64,000 nt of DNA. It comes from Dactylonectria macrodidyma (taxonomy: Eukaryota; Ascomycota; Sordariomycetes; Hypocreales; Nectriaceae). Positions 34,580-47,300 of this stretch are shown here, in pieces. Location: assembly GCA_020744425.1 (NCBI GenBank), contig JAGMUV010000002.1, positions 3,640,501 through 3,704,500 of the forward strand, read 5' to 3'. Positions within the stretch are counted from its first letter, which is position 1, and the number at the start of each line of letters is the position of its first letter. The position numbers and the translations under genes were made by a program. Under the pieces are notes generated by a model that saw nothing but the letters and a program-made list of their open reading frames with translations, was not told the DNA's origin and ran no database searches.

Positions 34580-37500
34580 TGCGAAAGATAAATCGGTGGA
34601 CGAGGTTTGGATATGTTCGAAGAAGGCGATGGACGAGCGGGATTCACTCGGGGATGATGTCTGGGGGAGGTTTGGCCAGTTGAAGTACGGTCAGGAAAAG
34701 TAGAGGTAGAGGTAGGGGAATGAGGTAAGGAGGGCGTGGGTGCGGGGCGGCGATGGGGCGGCGATGGGGCGGCGATGGGTTTGGTGGGGGTGGTTGAGCA
34801 AGCTTCGCAGGTGAGAGAATGGGGCCAGGGAGGAGCTACGGCCTTCAGAGCTGGGGAGGCGGGAAAGCTGGAGGGTACGTAGTATCCAACGGGCTCGACT
34901 CCTTTTTCTCAAGTATCTTCAGGTTTTTTCTTCTTCTTGCGTAATTTATTAGGCCTAGCAAATGCTGTTAGCTCAAATGCCTGGTTGGGAGCGGTGCCCG
35001 GAATTGCAATTTTTTGTTTTTGCCACCCCATTCGTTGGGCGCCTTTTGCAATGGTAATGTCTCGCACCGCCCGACGGGGAGGTGAGTGGGTGGGTTGCGG
35101 GAATGGAGGCTAATACTACTCACCCAGAAAGAGATGGAGATGGAGACGGAGATGCTTTTTCTTTTCTTCTACAGGTCCTGGAGAAGAAGGGAGAATTGGA
35201 GGAAAACGCGAGCTGGCAGGAATGGATGTCCTCTGTGTCCCTTTTTATCCCATCTACCAGCCAGCCTCTTCGATGCCCTCGCTCGCCCAACTGTCAGACT
35301 CCATGCCCATCCGTCGTAATAATACGTAGCTAATTTCTGATTTCGTCGTCCCGGAAGCCACCCCACCGCTGGCAGCGATCTGTGGCGTGGCAACGGCCAG
35401 GATCCCCGGCACCTTTTTTACCTCTTCGACTTGCTACGTTGGGTGGCTACGTACTCTATCCGGCCCCTCTTGCAAGTTGCAACCGCCATTCGAACCGCTA
35501 TTGCCCGCCACCGCGAATCCATATCGAGGTGCTGCTCCCTGGGATGGTAGGATGGGCGCATGGGTCGTGATCCATAGATAGTAATAGATGTGGGCTTGCG
35601 GCCTGGCAACTGGGCGGTTTGAGTGGTGGTGGTGGATGGAACCGCCGAGCAAGGTTGGGTGGATATCATCATCAATCGAACAAAGTGTGCAGCATGCAGC
35701 AGCCCCAAGCCGAAACTGGATGCATCATGATAGCCGATCATGAGCAAATACATTCATTATATCCCTCCAACCCTCCTGCTTTCTGCCCCTTCGTTCCGGA
35801 TAATTAACGCTTTGCCACTTCGTTTTTTGGTAGTTCTATCATTTCATGGCACAGTCACGCAAATGATAAGTCGTGCACACTTGATGCACATGCAAAGTTG
35901 CCCTTGTTAGCTCGACATTGATCTCGTACCGTCCCCTGTCTCTCTGTAAAGGTGTCATCATCATGAAAGAATGGGACCCCTCCTCCCTCCGCCCAGCGAG
36001 CCTTGGCTACCTAACTTACCCTATCACAAGCCACCAAAACGCCAGCTCCAAAGTGTCATGTACGCCAACAGCCACCGCCAGCACGTTCTCGCAGGTCCCT
36101 AGGCTCCTCACCAAGCTTTCTGCGAGCTAGGTATTCGTACCTGTGGATATTAAAACCCTGTGCGCAAGCAGTACGACAACTACAGGGGACTCCAGACAAT
36201 ATTTAGAATCAAAACGTCGCCGCGATCCAGAAACCACAGGCTCTGGGATATCTTGGACTTACAATTGGCCCAGCCGTGCTCACTTCTGATGCTCCGCCGA
36301 ACGGGTCTCTCGCTCAACGAAATGAAGAGTGGGCTCGTCCCGTCCGCCATCACGCCCCCAAACTATTTGGTGGCGGCCTTGGTGCCATCTTCTATCGGTC
36401 GATCCCTGCGAACGGCGCAGAGCTAGAAAGGGGCGATTTTGTGTTTGCCTGTTTTTTTTTGGGTGTTTTGAACGTTTTCCTCTCATTGCACCCCCATCAT
36501 GGATCCATGAACGACAACACCAGCCGAGCACATATAGGTATCCAGGTATCGAGCAGCCAGGCACATCTATTCAGGTATTAAACAGCCGTGCACATCTAAT
36601 ACCTCACGAGCCAGTTACCAGCCGAACATTAAGAAGGAGTAACCGAGCACAGCTAACGAAAACTCCGGACACCGTCCCGTCCCGATCCGCTGATACGCCC
36701 GTGCATGCATGGGAAAAAGCCTCGATGGTGATAGAGATTTATTTACCCGCGGGCATGTCCATTTTAGTAATCTAATACCTAGACCTACGAACCAGATCTG
36801 CCGGGTCCGTCCTCACATCCTCACCAATCCCTTGCCTCTCGCCACGTGGGCACAGCATTGGACGCAAGCACAACTGCCGCCCTGATGTACTTGCTGCATT
36901 ATGTACCATATCATACATAGGTACCTTAGGTAGGTAGGCACGTTAGGTAGTCTAGCAGGTTCAGCATCTGGCAGTTGGAGATTCTTTGATGACCCTGGTC
37001 CACCCCCAATCTGTTACCATGCCAGGGACATGTGCGAGGTGGCGCTCGTGGCTATGAGAAGGACATTACGGTCCGACTCCTTTTTGATATTGGCATCTGG
37101 TAATTTGAGACAGTACACCGCCGTAGAGTCTCTCTGTGTACTTGTCATCTCAAGCCAAGACCACCGCGCGGCCCAGCCATCCCTTCGCACTGGGCTTCTC
37201 CTCACAACCCAACCTGGGTAGGCCCAGGTTCAAGCCTCTCACTATGGCAGCTAAGCGGCGTGCGTGCCCGCTGCAGCTCAGTGGCAAAACCCGCCAAAGG
37301 GCCTTCCCGTGCATCGCTTGGTGGAGGCGCCGGCCCCGAAAGTCCTACTCCTCCCCCACAGGGCTGCAGATGGGTTCTGGGTCGTTGAGTCTTTGGTTTC
37401 TTCGAGGAGGGGTCAGATATGGTGCCAGTGCTCCAGCGTCGACCACTTCTTGGCACCTTCGTGGGGTCGGCTGGCTGGCCTGAGACAAAGCTGTGGTGGT

Positions 37501-37993
37501 GGGATGAAGGCATCGCCACATCGCACAGAACCACAACTCACAGAGTGAGCCAGCGATGATACACAGTGCTGCAGGAAAGCGCCGTCGTCGCGCTTGACAT
37601 GCTGTCAGACGCGGGCCCAGCTAGGTAGCCAACACTATAGCCAAGTAGCCCAACCCGATGAGCCTGACCCCATGACTTCCAGCCAGCCTCTGACGCTTTG
37701 CCCATGCTCATCTGGTAGCGTCGGCGAGGAAAGCCTCACGCCTCGTCCGCCTTTCGGTCCCTCGGGGTAAAACAGTCAAGGACGAGTGCCGTCGTAGCCG
37801 CTGATTACCCCCTTTGTTTACTCTTTTAGGAGCCCTTAGCTACCAGTTATCAGAACCTCGCTCTGCCGAAGGCCTGAAAGGGAACCTGATTCCCTCGACT
37901 CCGCATCTCACTCCGCACAACTTACCTGATAAGCAAGCGACCACCACGCCTCCATCTCGTTGGTTCTTATATTACGCTGAGCAACTTGCCGAC
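34580..37993. other. 3.4-kb intergenic region, divergent promoters
   Basis: It contains the CT-rich leader/promoter of UGP1 on one side and the promoter of the DUF3605 gene on the other. There is an 11-bp repeat at 34744-34776 and an AGGTACCT palindrome at 36919-36926 within a run of TAGGTA-like words. No coding frame is supported. Confidence 0.55.
34744..34776. repeat. 11-bp tandem repeat (GGGGCGGCGAT x3)
   Basis: Three perfect copies about 170 bp upstream of the UGP1 start codon. A role in its promoter is possible but unproven. Confidence 0.95.
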
Positions 37994-38713
37994 ATGGGCA
38001 GTCAAATCACCTCCTTGCCTTACTGGCAGGTCAATGTCCCCGAGCCCGAGCGATTGGTTGACTGCCCTAGCTTCCTGCTCAACCTTTCTGATAAGGACCG
38101 TGACATCCTTTCCACCCCAGACTCCGACTATCACATCCTCACTTGGCAACAGGTCTGTGGGATCGTCAAAGCCAATCATCTCGATCACTTCCAACGAGTC
38201 CCTTCTGAGCTGCGCCGATACAAGTCCTACACTCACAACCTCGCCAAGACATACGGCAGCGTCGCTGATTTCATCCTCAACGAACGCCTCCAGTGGAGCG
38301 CTCCAGTTCTACCCCGTGGCCGCCCATTTGAGCTCGAGGATGACTTCAAGATTCTCGTCAACGACTGGCCCTATGGGATTGACCCTCGCATTTCGCACTT
38401 GGTTGTTTGGACAAAGTTCGAGCTTAAGGAGGACGAGATTACTGGGGATTTAACTGATGAGTCTCGAAAGGAGATTGATGACTTCGTGACGAAGATGTTT
38501 CGGTCTCATGTGGCAGACGATCAGGTCCGTGATTTTTGCTCCCTTGCCACGACTAGTCAATATTAACATGAGCAGATTATCTGGTTCAAGAACTGGCGCG
38601 GCCTAAAGTCGGTTGGTGCTGTCGAACACTTCCATGTCATGATGTTCAATCCAGATCCCAACTTCGTCCGCTCCGTCACCAACGGCGACATCCCACAATG
38701 CCGAGTGTTTTGA
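37994..38713 (+). CDS. DUF3605 protein, N-acetylglucosamine-induced protein 1-like
   Basis: Two exons, 37994-38524 and 38576-38713, give 222 aa; the 51-bp intron is phase 0 (GTCCGT...CAG). The whole protein is one DUF3605 domain, the family of Candida Gig1 and mould N-acetylglucosamine-induced protein 1. Typical blocks are HILTWQQVCGIVKANHLDHF, VPSELRRYKSYTHNL, ILNERLQW, FKILVNDWPYGIDPRISHLV and WFKNWRGLKSVGAVEHFHVM. There is no signal peptide or membrane helix. In yeast-like fungi the gene responds to GlcNAc; the biochemical activity is unknown. The first in-frame ATG was taken, although the frame is open upstream without another ATG. It is convergent with the FolB-domain gene, 174 bp between stops. 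Confidence 0.88.
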
Positions 38714-38887
38714 GGCCCGTTTATAAGACTAGAACTGTTATGGCAACTGTTGATGCGATAGAGGGTTTGCTTTCGGATTCATTGCGAGCATACTTCATAG
38801 GAATTTGGGCGACACGGGAACATGGGTAGCCAACGCTTTTAAACAGATCTAAGATCTGATTTCTTTCGATTCAGATATGTGTGTATG

Positions 38888-39836
38888 TCACAGTGACTTG
38901 ATCAAACTATCAGTACTCGTCCTCAGTTCTACGCAAGCCGCATCAGCAAAAGGCACCGCCGTCGGCTTCTCAAGCCCGATCTGAAGGTACCAGCTGTCCA
39001 CGCTTGGAAGTCTTCCAAGACCCGGGTTTAGGTGCTTTGTGACATGAGAGACGATCTTGGCTGCTAGAGCTTCTAGTGTCCCAAATTCAGAATCTGTCAT
39101 GCACTGTGCGTTACTGTTAGTTCTTTCATCCCACTCGTATTCTTGGTAGGTACGTTTCACTTACGTCGACTACCACCGCCTCGAGATCAACGTAGTCATC
39201 CTCTTCATTCCGGTACTTTTCGATGACGATATTTGCCACGACTATCTGCTTGGCCAGTCGCTCGTTTTGGTTAACTCCGATGAGGAGCGGCACTCTCAGT
39301 CCCTGGAGGTTGAGCCCGAGATTCCTCGCCATCATTGACGACTCTTGAAAGATTGCCGACGCGGTGAGACTGACTCCGCCCCCTATGAGTGACGCCTTTG
39401 GTAACACAACCGATACAGAGAGGCGGCAGACGAATGCTAGGGTCAAGAACGACTCTTTCTTATCGGTGTCCACCCGGGCTCCCGATATGTCGAGGCCAGT
39501 GAGGTCGAACCAAATGCTGCGCAGGACCTCATGCAGAGTTGCCACTTGGCCCTCCGCCGCCTGCACCTCCAGGCGCTTCAAGGTAGCTAGAATAGCCTTG
39601 CTGAGTAGCCCGTAATGCACTGTGTCCGGTGCCACCTGGTCAGCCGACGACGACCATTCAAACGGCTGCGCAAGAGAGACCTCGGCGGACACGAGAATAG
39701 GCTGGGGTCTGCCCGGCCGGCCCCAGGCATCGTGAGGGCCCTGGATGGTGGACTGGACGTTCCTGACGCGTATCACTGCACTGGGCTGTCGCTCCGCGAA
39801 TTGAAGCTGCCACCCGGCCTGGAGGGGGACTGCCAT
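38888..39836 (-). CDS. FolB (dihydroneopterin aldolase-like) domain protein
   Basis: Two exons, 39836-39165 and 39103-38888, give 295 aa; the 61-bp intron is phase 0 (GTAAGT...CAG). The sequence resembles the FolB/dihydroneopterin aldolase fold: RPQPILVSAEVSLAQPF, VHYGLLSKAIL and SIWFDLTGLD in the first half, then FGTLEALAAKIVSHV and DSWYLQIGLEKPTAVPFADA in the second. At about twice the length of a single FolB domain it probably holds a tandem pair, as in the aldolase part of the fungal trifunctional Fol1/FASC enzyme, but the pterin kinase and synthase parts are missing. It may be a stand-alone paralogue; catalytic competence is not shown by the sequence. Confidence 0.75.
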
Positions 39837-40320
39837 GGTGAGTTGGGCTGAAGAAGTTGATGATGCGTGGTAGGATCTGGGTATAGGGTGGTATGTATCA
39901 ACGGCGAACTCCTCGTTGGTGATCTGCTAGGACGGTCACGTCGTGGGTCTGTTGCTCCCGGCCAGCTGGGATGTCTGTAGTATTCGAGGTCTAAAGTCTC
40001 ATACTTTTGCGTTTGGATGAGCAAGATTCTTTGGTTCATGGATGAATCATCTGAAAAGTGCAAATTTAGTTTTGGCGGGGTAACTGAGATTTTAAGTAAC
40101 ATTACGAATACAACGATTTTCCCAAATAAAAGTGCCAAAATAGCTAGACATCACCAGAAAGTAATGTGAAATCCGAAAAGAGAACACCAAATGACTATAT
40201 ACCCAAATTTAGCGTTGTCAATTGACAGTTGCATTCAAGCCAGGGTTCTAGCCAGTGCCACACTAACTACCCTATACCGTGATGTGACCTGGTTTGAGAT
40301 GATGCCCTTGAGTCGTCCAT
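39837..40320. other. Intergenic, FolB promoter side
   Basis: 484 bp, more AT-rich than the surroundings. It holds the promoter of the FolB-domain gene and the 3' flank of the tentative gene upstream. No feature is supported. Confidence 0.45.
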
Positions 40321-41380
40321 CTAGACACCGAAGGAATTTGGTGTCATCTTGCTGCAACGATCATGAAATCTATTGCTGATTAACTTGGTAAGTTTGTACA
40401 TTTTCTTCACATTGGGCATAATGCGGACCCTCGCAGCCCCTGTCCTCATCTTTGGTGAACATGGAGCCGATTCGATATCATCATGTAATAACCACGTATC
40501 TCTTAAGACTTCACGAACCCCCACGAGGTCACACACGGGAGCAAATCCTTTCCGCGATAAAAACCCATTGCTAACTGTCTTAAAGGTTCGAAGGGTTACT
40601 TCCACGACCAGGATATGCTGGCTTTGTCCAAGTGCACCAAAACACGGGTCCGATCCCCCCTGCATGGTCTTACGACCCGGGCGCAACCCAACAGAGCGGC
40701 GGCTTGTAAGCCACGTCGTATGAGAAACGGATGACTTTACCTCTTCCGAACCCGTAAGTGTGCTTCTGGAAGGTTTTCCCTCGCGCACTGCAACATCGGC
40801 TTGGTGGAGACAGAAAACCGTCGCTTGAACGTAGTCCCAACGGACGTCCATTCGGAACGGCGCCGGGATCTTTTCGACATCCCTGAACCAGCACAAGTTA
40901 GGGGATGGGCGAGGTAATGCACTGAGAATGAGATAGCAAAGGTACCTACCCAGGAAGCGTCCAGAAGCGGCAGGTCTCGCGAAGACTGTCAGGAACGAAG
41001 TGGTGGGAGTCATTGAGCTCAGCAAAATGGCGCTCGACGTCACAGTTATGCCAGAACTGGAAGGCAGTCGAGTTACCGCCATGCTCTAAAACAATACCTC
41101 GTTTATTAGGTGGATCAGCTGGTGGTTCATCAGCCTTGAGACCTTTCAAGGACACATCCGCAACAACAGGGAAGACCTTGTACTCCGTACATAGTACTAG
41201 GTACGTAAAACGCCCCGAGTAAACGGCGTGGTGACGACGCCGTTGGTCAAGCGACCAACGCGTCGGGTCGTGGAGTCGCGGACCGCCGTGGGCCGGTCTT
41301 GCTTGGCTTGGCTTCCTAGGTCGGATCGTGGGCGCGAACCGGGGCAGTGAAACGTGGTGGACCCGATGGACTGACACCAT
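40321..41380 (-). CDS. Tentative two-exon orphan gene (330 aa)
   Basis: Two long overlapping frames are joined in phase by one clean intron, 40949-40883 (67 bp), with donor GTAGGT, branch CTAAC and acceptor TTCAG. Exons are 41380-40950 and 40882-40321. I do not recognise the product. Protein-like stretches include TYLVLCTEYKVFPVVADVSL, VLEHGGNSTAFQFWHN, VERHFAELNDSHHFV, PFRMDVRWDYVQATVFCLHQ and GALGQSQHILVVEVTL. The tail is basic (VRIMPNVKKMYKLTKLISNR). There is no signal peptide or clear membrane helix. The start at 41380 is the most upstream ATG seen in frame and is uncertain. It could also be a decayed gene or chance, but the matching splice signals favour a real transcript. Confidence 0.4.
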
Positions 41381-44300
41381 CCGAGCCCAGCTCAGTGTGT
41401 GCTCACGAACCACAGGCGTCAGGCTGAGCCTGAGCCTCAGTTTGGCGAACCGATCCGACTTCCAGATTTCGACATGTCGCCGGGTAGTCAGACTTCCTGC
41501 TCACTCCTTGTGGGGCCTCGCGTAGAGTAGCTCAACGCGGAGCTGTTCATGGGAGATGAAGCTGTGGATGATTCTCCGGATCCATCTGTGCATTAGTTTG
41601 CTCTCTCTGCTCGACTCCGTACACAGGGCTGCATTCTGCCACAGATCGAAAGGGACCGAAAATTGATTGATGCGTCAAGGCCCTCGGAGCAGGGCCGAAG
41701 ATGAGACCTGTTCTCCGGTGGCTACAAGGTTCGTCCTTTGCCGGTCGAGATTTTCTGCGCTAAATTCATCGCACCTCTTCACTTATAGGCGGGGAAAAGG
41801 GATAGTGCATGGCATCTCTGAACAGGACGATGGAAATCATATTGAAAGAGACATGGGTGACAACGGGGTCGTTCCGTTTTGGGGCGTCTGCTAGGGACAT
41901 GGCCTCAACACCACGTTTTCTGTAACTTACAATATCTGGTGCTGGCCTCACAAGGATTTCGAGCAGGCAAGGAAGTTTCTAGGTAGTGGATGCTCCCCGG
42001 GCTGAAGAAGAAGATCGCGGGGATATCAGCACGAGGCCAAGGTACGGGGCCCATAGGGTATTTCCTAGAGAATCGCGTCGGACCAAGAGCAAGTTGGGAG
42101 ATTCGTGGTGAACTACTTCGGAGTTGGGGCCAAATTCAGCTAGCCCACTGCGAGGCTATCCATGGCCTTGCCCACCACGCCTGAGGCGGAAACAAGCCAA
42201 GCTTCAACACTGTACCTTGGGCCATGTTGATGATGTTCGGTCTGAGGTCTCGGCTCAGTGTCGCATCTTCAAACTTTGGCATTTTCTGGCTCCGAAGAAT
42301 GTGGCTGCTTTAATGTACGAACCGGGTCTCTATTGCCGGTGGCGACGTTATTAGCATCAATTGCTACACATAGTAAAACGGCATGGATGAACCAGATAAC
42401 AGGAATTTACACTCGCCCGATCATAGACTGACAAGTCTAGACAAAACCGATAGATTCCAAGCTGATTCCAGCTGTACTGAATGAAGGTGTTTCTCCATCC
42501 GGTTTGTTGGGTTGTTCATGAGATGTGGGTAGCTTTCTGGGGGCGGGGCCTCGCCCTGCTAAGAAAGATAGCCAGATGCCATGTCCCATCTCCGCATATT
42601 TTCCTTCTTTGAGCTGGAGATTAACTCTCGATGGAAAAGAGGAGCTGTGATCGTACCCGATCTACCCCCCATGGAGATGCGCACTGATAGGATGAGCCTT
42701 GCAATGATGTGGTTAACAGTTCATGTACTGGATGCGTACACGCAATTCGTGGATTTGAGTTGTGGTTAACACGTAAGAGCCCCAGTCTTTGGGGAGCGCT
42801 ATGCAACACTCTCTGACTTACTGAAGCCGGAGTTGACACTAACCTGATCCGACTTCGCTTGCTGTCGGCATGTCGGGAAGGTTGGTAGGGAGGCGATGCG
42901 ACTGTTGAATGTTATCCAGGTAAGTACTGACCGAGCGAGCCCCCTGGCCAAGGGTAAGGCTAGGCGAATGGAGTTTTGGACGCCCAGGGATTTTCAGTCA
43001 CATCGCAAGTGGCGTACCGAATTGGAAGAATCCTCCCGACAGCCCGGGGTCTAGACGAGGGGGGCATGCTCACGGCCGCACTGATGTCTGTGTCAGTTCT
43101 GTTCCGGCCATTTCTTTTTGTGCCACACAAGCATTTGACGTGTCGACAGGGCATCTCAGGCAGCCACAACGACGGCGACGAAGAAGAAAGAGAAGAAGGA
43201 GGGGAGAGTAAGAGGTGACCGAAGGGTTGCATCCCGCTAAGTATGTGTAGCAACTCAGACGCAACAGCTTCTAGCTCGCCGAGATACTCCCCGAGAGAGG
43301 ATAGTGAGCGACTTGTACGCCTTCTTGCAGTCCTTTAGACCCAGGAACCAGGAGTTGCGACTCATGAAGTTTTGCTTTCCAGGCTATCGGCAACGGGCAA
43401 CACAAAGGGCCCGCGCTGCGAGAGGTTGACGGCTTTAGCCAAAGTCTTTCCAGCACTGTGAGGACACACCTTGAACGTCCATAAAGAGTATCTGTGCCGA
43501 CCCAGACCGAAATGGTGTTCCTGTCCTGTCCCGTAGAGAGTTCACTAGTTATGGTTTAGTAGCCACGAAGCTCAAGGCTTAGAGCAGGGAGTAACGCCTC
43601 CCGATGCAGCGGTTTCACAAATGGGAATAGGTGAGGACGGGATGATGGCTTTCATGAGTTCCGGGGCAGCGGGTGGCGTTGTGTGGCTTGGCCGACTACA
43701 GGAGATACCTGGCATATTTCACATGCTCAACAATGGTTCTATTGAAAAGTTTGATGCCGAGCTTGTTGAAAGAGGCGGGTTGGCTTAGCCAAACTAGAAT
43801 GCGGGGAATGAGATGCAGATGCAGGCGTGCAGATGGGCGACATGGTGTTGAACCTGGGGAAGGTACCGCAGAATCTCAACACCCGTCAATGGCTCGATTG
43901 GTTGCAAGAGTGATCGAACGAGTCTTGCGGGAAGAACTGAGACATGCAGCTTGTCAGTGCGGGCATTGCGTCACTCTGTGAACGCACTTTGTCGAGACAG
44001 CTGCAGTATCATTCTTGGTGTAAGATGAGGCAATGGAAGGTATCTCATTTACCAGCCGAGGGTCGCGCATGATGAGGACGGAACAATACCTGCCGTCTAT
44101 TGCCTTGCATCGAAGGGCCGAAGGAAAATAATATCTCATCACCCCGGGATGCAGTTGAGGAAGCCGGGTGACGGATCCGGATGTGATGGAGGGTGAGCAC
44201 GTATGTGCCTGCGTATGTGTGTGGTGGATGCAAGGTACCTTGCACCCTTGGTGTGGCACACTGACTGGCTCAGTAATTGTTGTTGGTGCAGGCAAATTTC

Positions 44301-47300
44301 AACATCATGCCACGGCCATGAAGTTCCGGAAACGACACATCAGACAGAAATGTTGCGCATCATGGGTTTGATAGACGTCGATGTAACATCCGATGGCTCG
44401 TGTCTCGGGATCTGAGTACTACGTAGAAGAAGAAATAAGACGGCAATGAGCGGCGGCTACCGAATGCCCCATCTAACGGCCGACCGTTGGATCCATCTTC
44501 TTGAGCTGTCATCTTAGCTGCTGACGTCCATGTTCTGTTTATACGGTTGTCCCACATATCGCTTGGATACCATCCTGGCATGGAATCTCAATTGGACAAC
44601 ATGAACCCAACGAAAGTCCCGCAGGCGTGCTGCAGTACAGATTCGGCGAGCATGCCTTCCGCAGTTCATCAAAGGAAATTAATGCTGCACACAGGTGGTG
44701 TGCATGCTCTGGTCGTGACTGGATCTGTGGAGATTGATCGTTAGTGCGCCGGCTCCAGGCCCAAGAGGCAAATCAGACTCATCGACCCGGCACTGAGAAG
44801 AAGGTGATTCGATGTTTCCAAGTGGCAAAGCCAATGGCCCGCTCGATTGGGCGAAGCAATGGACCAGGGGCACTTGCAGCCAACAGCCAACAGACAAGGG
44901 CAGTACACGCAATGAACATGGACATGGGCATGGTTATCGTGACAAGGGCCGTGAGCATTGACGGGGGTTAATGGGGGTGTCATCGCTGTGGAGAATGAGG
45001 GGGAAGAAGGGCCGAGAAGCCAGTCACAGCGCTGGAACGCGCTGGAGTTGTCTGAAAACCTCCAAGGGCCTCGAGCGAATGGCTTCCCAAAAAAACTCAG
45101 TACACGGCACGCGGCGATGAGCGACAGCCGATGGGCGGGTGTGAGTGGCTAAAGGGAGCCGCTTTGAGGGCAATATTGACAGCCTTAACAGAGGTTGATA
45201 TTGCCGCTGCTAGTGCTGGGCTTTCACCAGTCACCTTGAGCATGTCGCTGGTGAAGACGATAGGCTGTGGTCCAGGAATAGCCCAAGTGCTAGCAGCCAG
45301 CCACTTACTCGGATACACACAGTTACTGGTCACTCTCTCAGGCGGAACACCAACGGGATGGGCGCCTTTAGCCGACAACGGGGAGCGGGTGTCGTTGGTG
45401 TCAGACAAGGGTTTATTGCGATGGGCGTGCTGCTAACCCGACAAGAGAGGTAAGACGGCAAATGCTACTGTGATGGGGGGCGAGCGATCCAGGTACCACT
45501 ACTGGCGGCGCCTGGGAACTTTCAGCCAGTGGAGGCGGCCACTTGTTGGGTCTTTGCTGTAATTATCATCTGCAGAGGCTAGATGGAGGCGAAGGATTGG
45601 GTTGCTGCCTTGATCACGAGGACAACGGTAAAAAAAGAAACAGGAATCTTACATTGTCTCTGCGCCAAGAAAACTTGGTCTATGATGTGATGGTGATGCT
45701 CGATTGCGGAGGGCGAGAACGAAGTCAGGCGCAACTGCAACACTCGGTTTCCTGGTTCAAGGATGTCAGTTGTATGGGAAGAAGAAATTGATCAGTGCAA
45801 CAAGAAAGGTGGTATTCGATCGTCTCAGCCCTAGGAGACGGGAGGATTCCGAAGACAAGTACAAGTGCGGGTGTCGTGACATGCTCATCCTTCCTCGTTT
45901 CTTTGGACAGTGCTTTGACACCTGGAAACAATAGCTGCTGATGACCTACCGTTCATATTGCCCGTCTCCATCCCACTGTCTCACTGCGAGGTAATTAGTT
46001 AGCAGTTACCTAATTCTGGGTGGGAGGAGCCATTCTATCTTGTGCCTTGACCACGACCGTGCCAACCGTGTCCGGTGGGCAAAACGCTCAGTTTGTTAGT
46101 CTCGATGTGCTTGGGGCTACGAAACTCGTATTGTAAACGTTGCTCGATAATGCCGCGTTGCTGCGACGCGCAACCCTCAGAGCAACCCAAATTCTTTCGA
46201 AATTTTGAGTTCGGTTCGCGTTTTCGAAAAGTCTCACGCTTGGGCTCCTCACCTCTTGTTTGGGTTCCAACGTCGATGCAAGAAGCGAAGACCCAAGTTT
46301 CGCAAGTCCATTGCACCGGAGTGCTCTGAGACAATGGGGATGGAAGTGCGCCCACATAGAGGAGCCTATGTACCTAGAATGCAGCTGTAGTGGTGAGACA
46401 TGACCAGCCTGACCAACCACTAATAAATCTTGGTACTGCTGCTTCTCAGTTGAAGACGGTGGCTGCGAGACCTGTGCGCCGCCCTGGTGAAACAAAGACG
46501 GTACCACACAATAGCGGGACAAGGGCGAGGGTTACGATGACCTGGACAATAGCGAGAGACTCTTCTGGCATCCGCCATATTACCACATACGTAACGTGAG
46601 ATGCTTCGTAATATATTGTATCAATCGTACAGTACGGGAAAGAGGATATTGAATCTCTCTCCATCTGTCTATCGACGGTAAGTAAGAGCTGTGGGTGAGG
46701 CCTCAGGGAGCGCCACCACAGCACCGCCATCGGAAGCGCTCCTATACATAGTGTCGGTGAACGGCATACCCGCAGTCCTGTAGGTCATGCACGCAGTAGG
46801 TCATGCCCGCAACATTCTGTAATTAGGCAATGCCTGCCGTCGCTCATGTATGCAATTTGACGTACCAGCGCACAGGCACAGGTACAAGCCCCTCTGAACA
46901 ACCCGCCAACTAAGTTGGTCTCTATCCTTTGACAAAGCGTCGGCTTCCGTCCCCAAAAAAGCTTGGCGGAAACGGTGGCCTTCTCAGCTCAGGTACGGCG
47001 CGTTTCCTTAGCCCATGACACGGACGTATCAGTGAAAGTAGAGCTGGTATTACTTTGTACATTGTGAGCAGTCGTGTAGGCGAGAGGCGACTCAACCAGA
47101 TCCAGAGCCTTGGTTGGTGGCTGGAGATAAGGCATTGAATCTAGACGTGGAGTCTGGACATGGTGCCTGGTAAGCTCATGGTTGGTAGGGCTCGCTCCCC
47201 ATAACTTTGCTTCCTGGACGGGATATCATGTGCGTAATTCGTACTACGTACATGGTAAGGTACCTGAACTGACCATTGAGAGTTGCTACCGTCAAAACGA

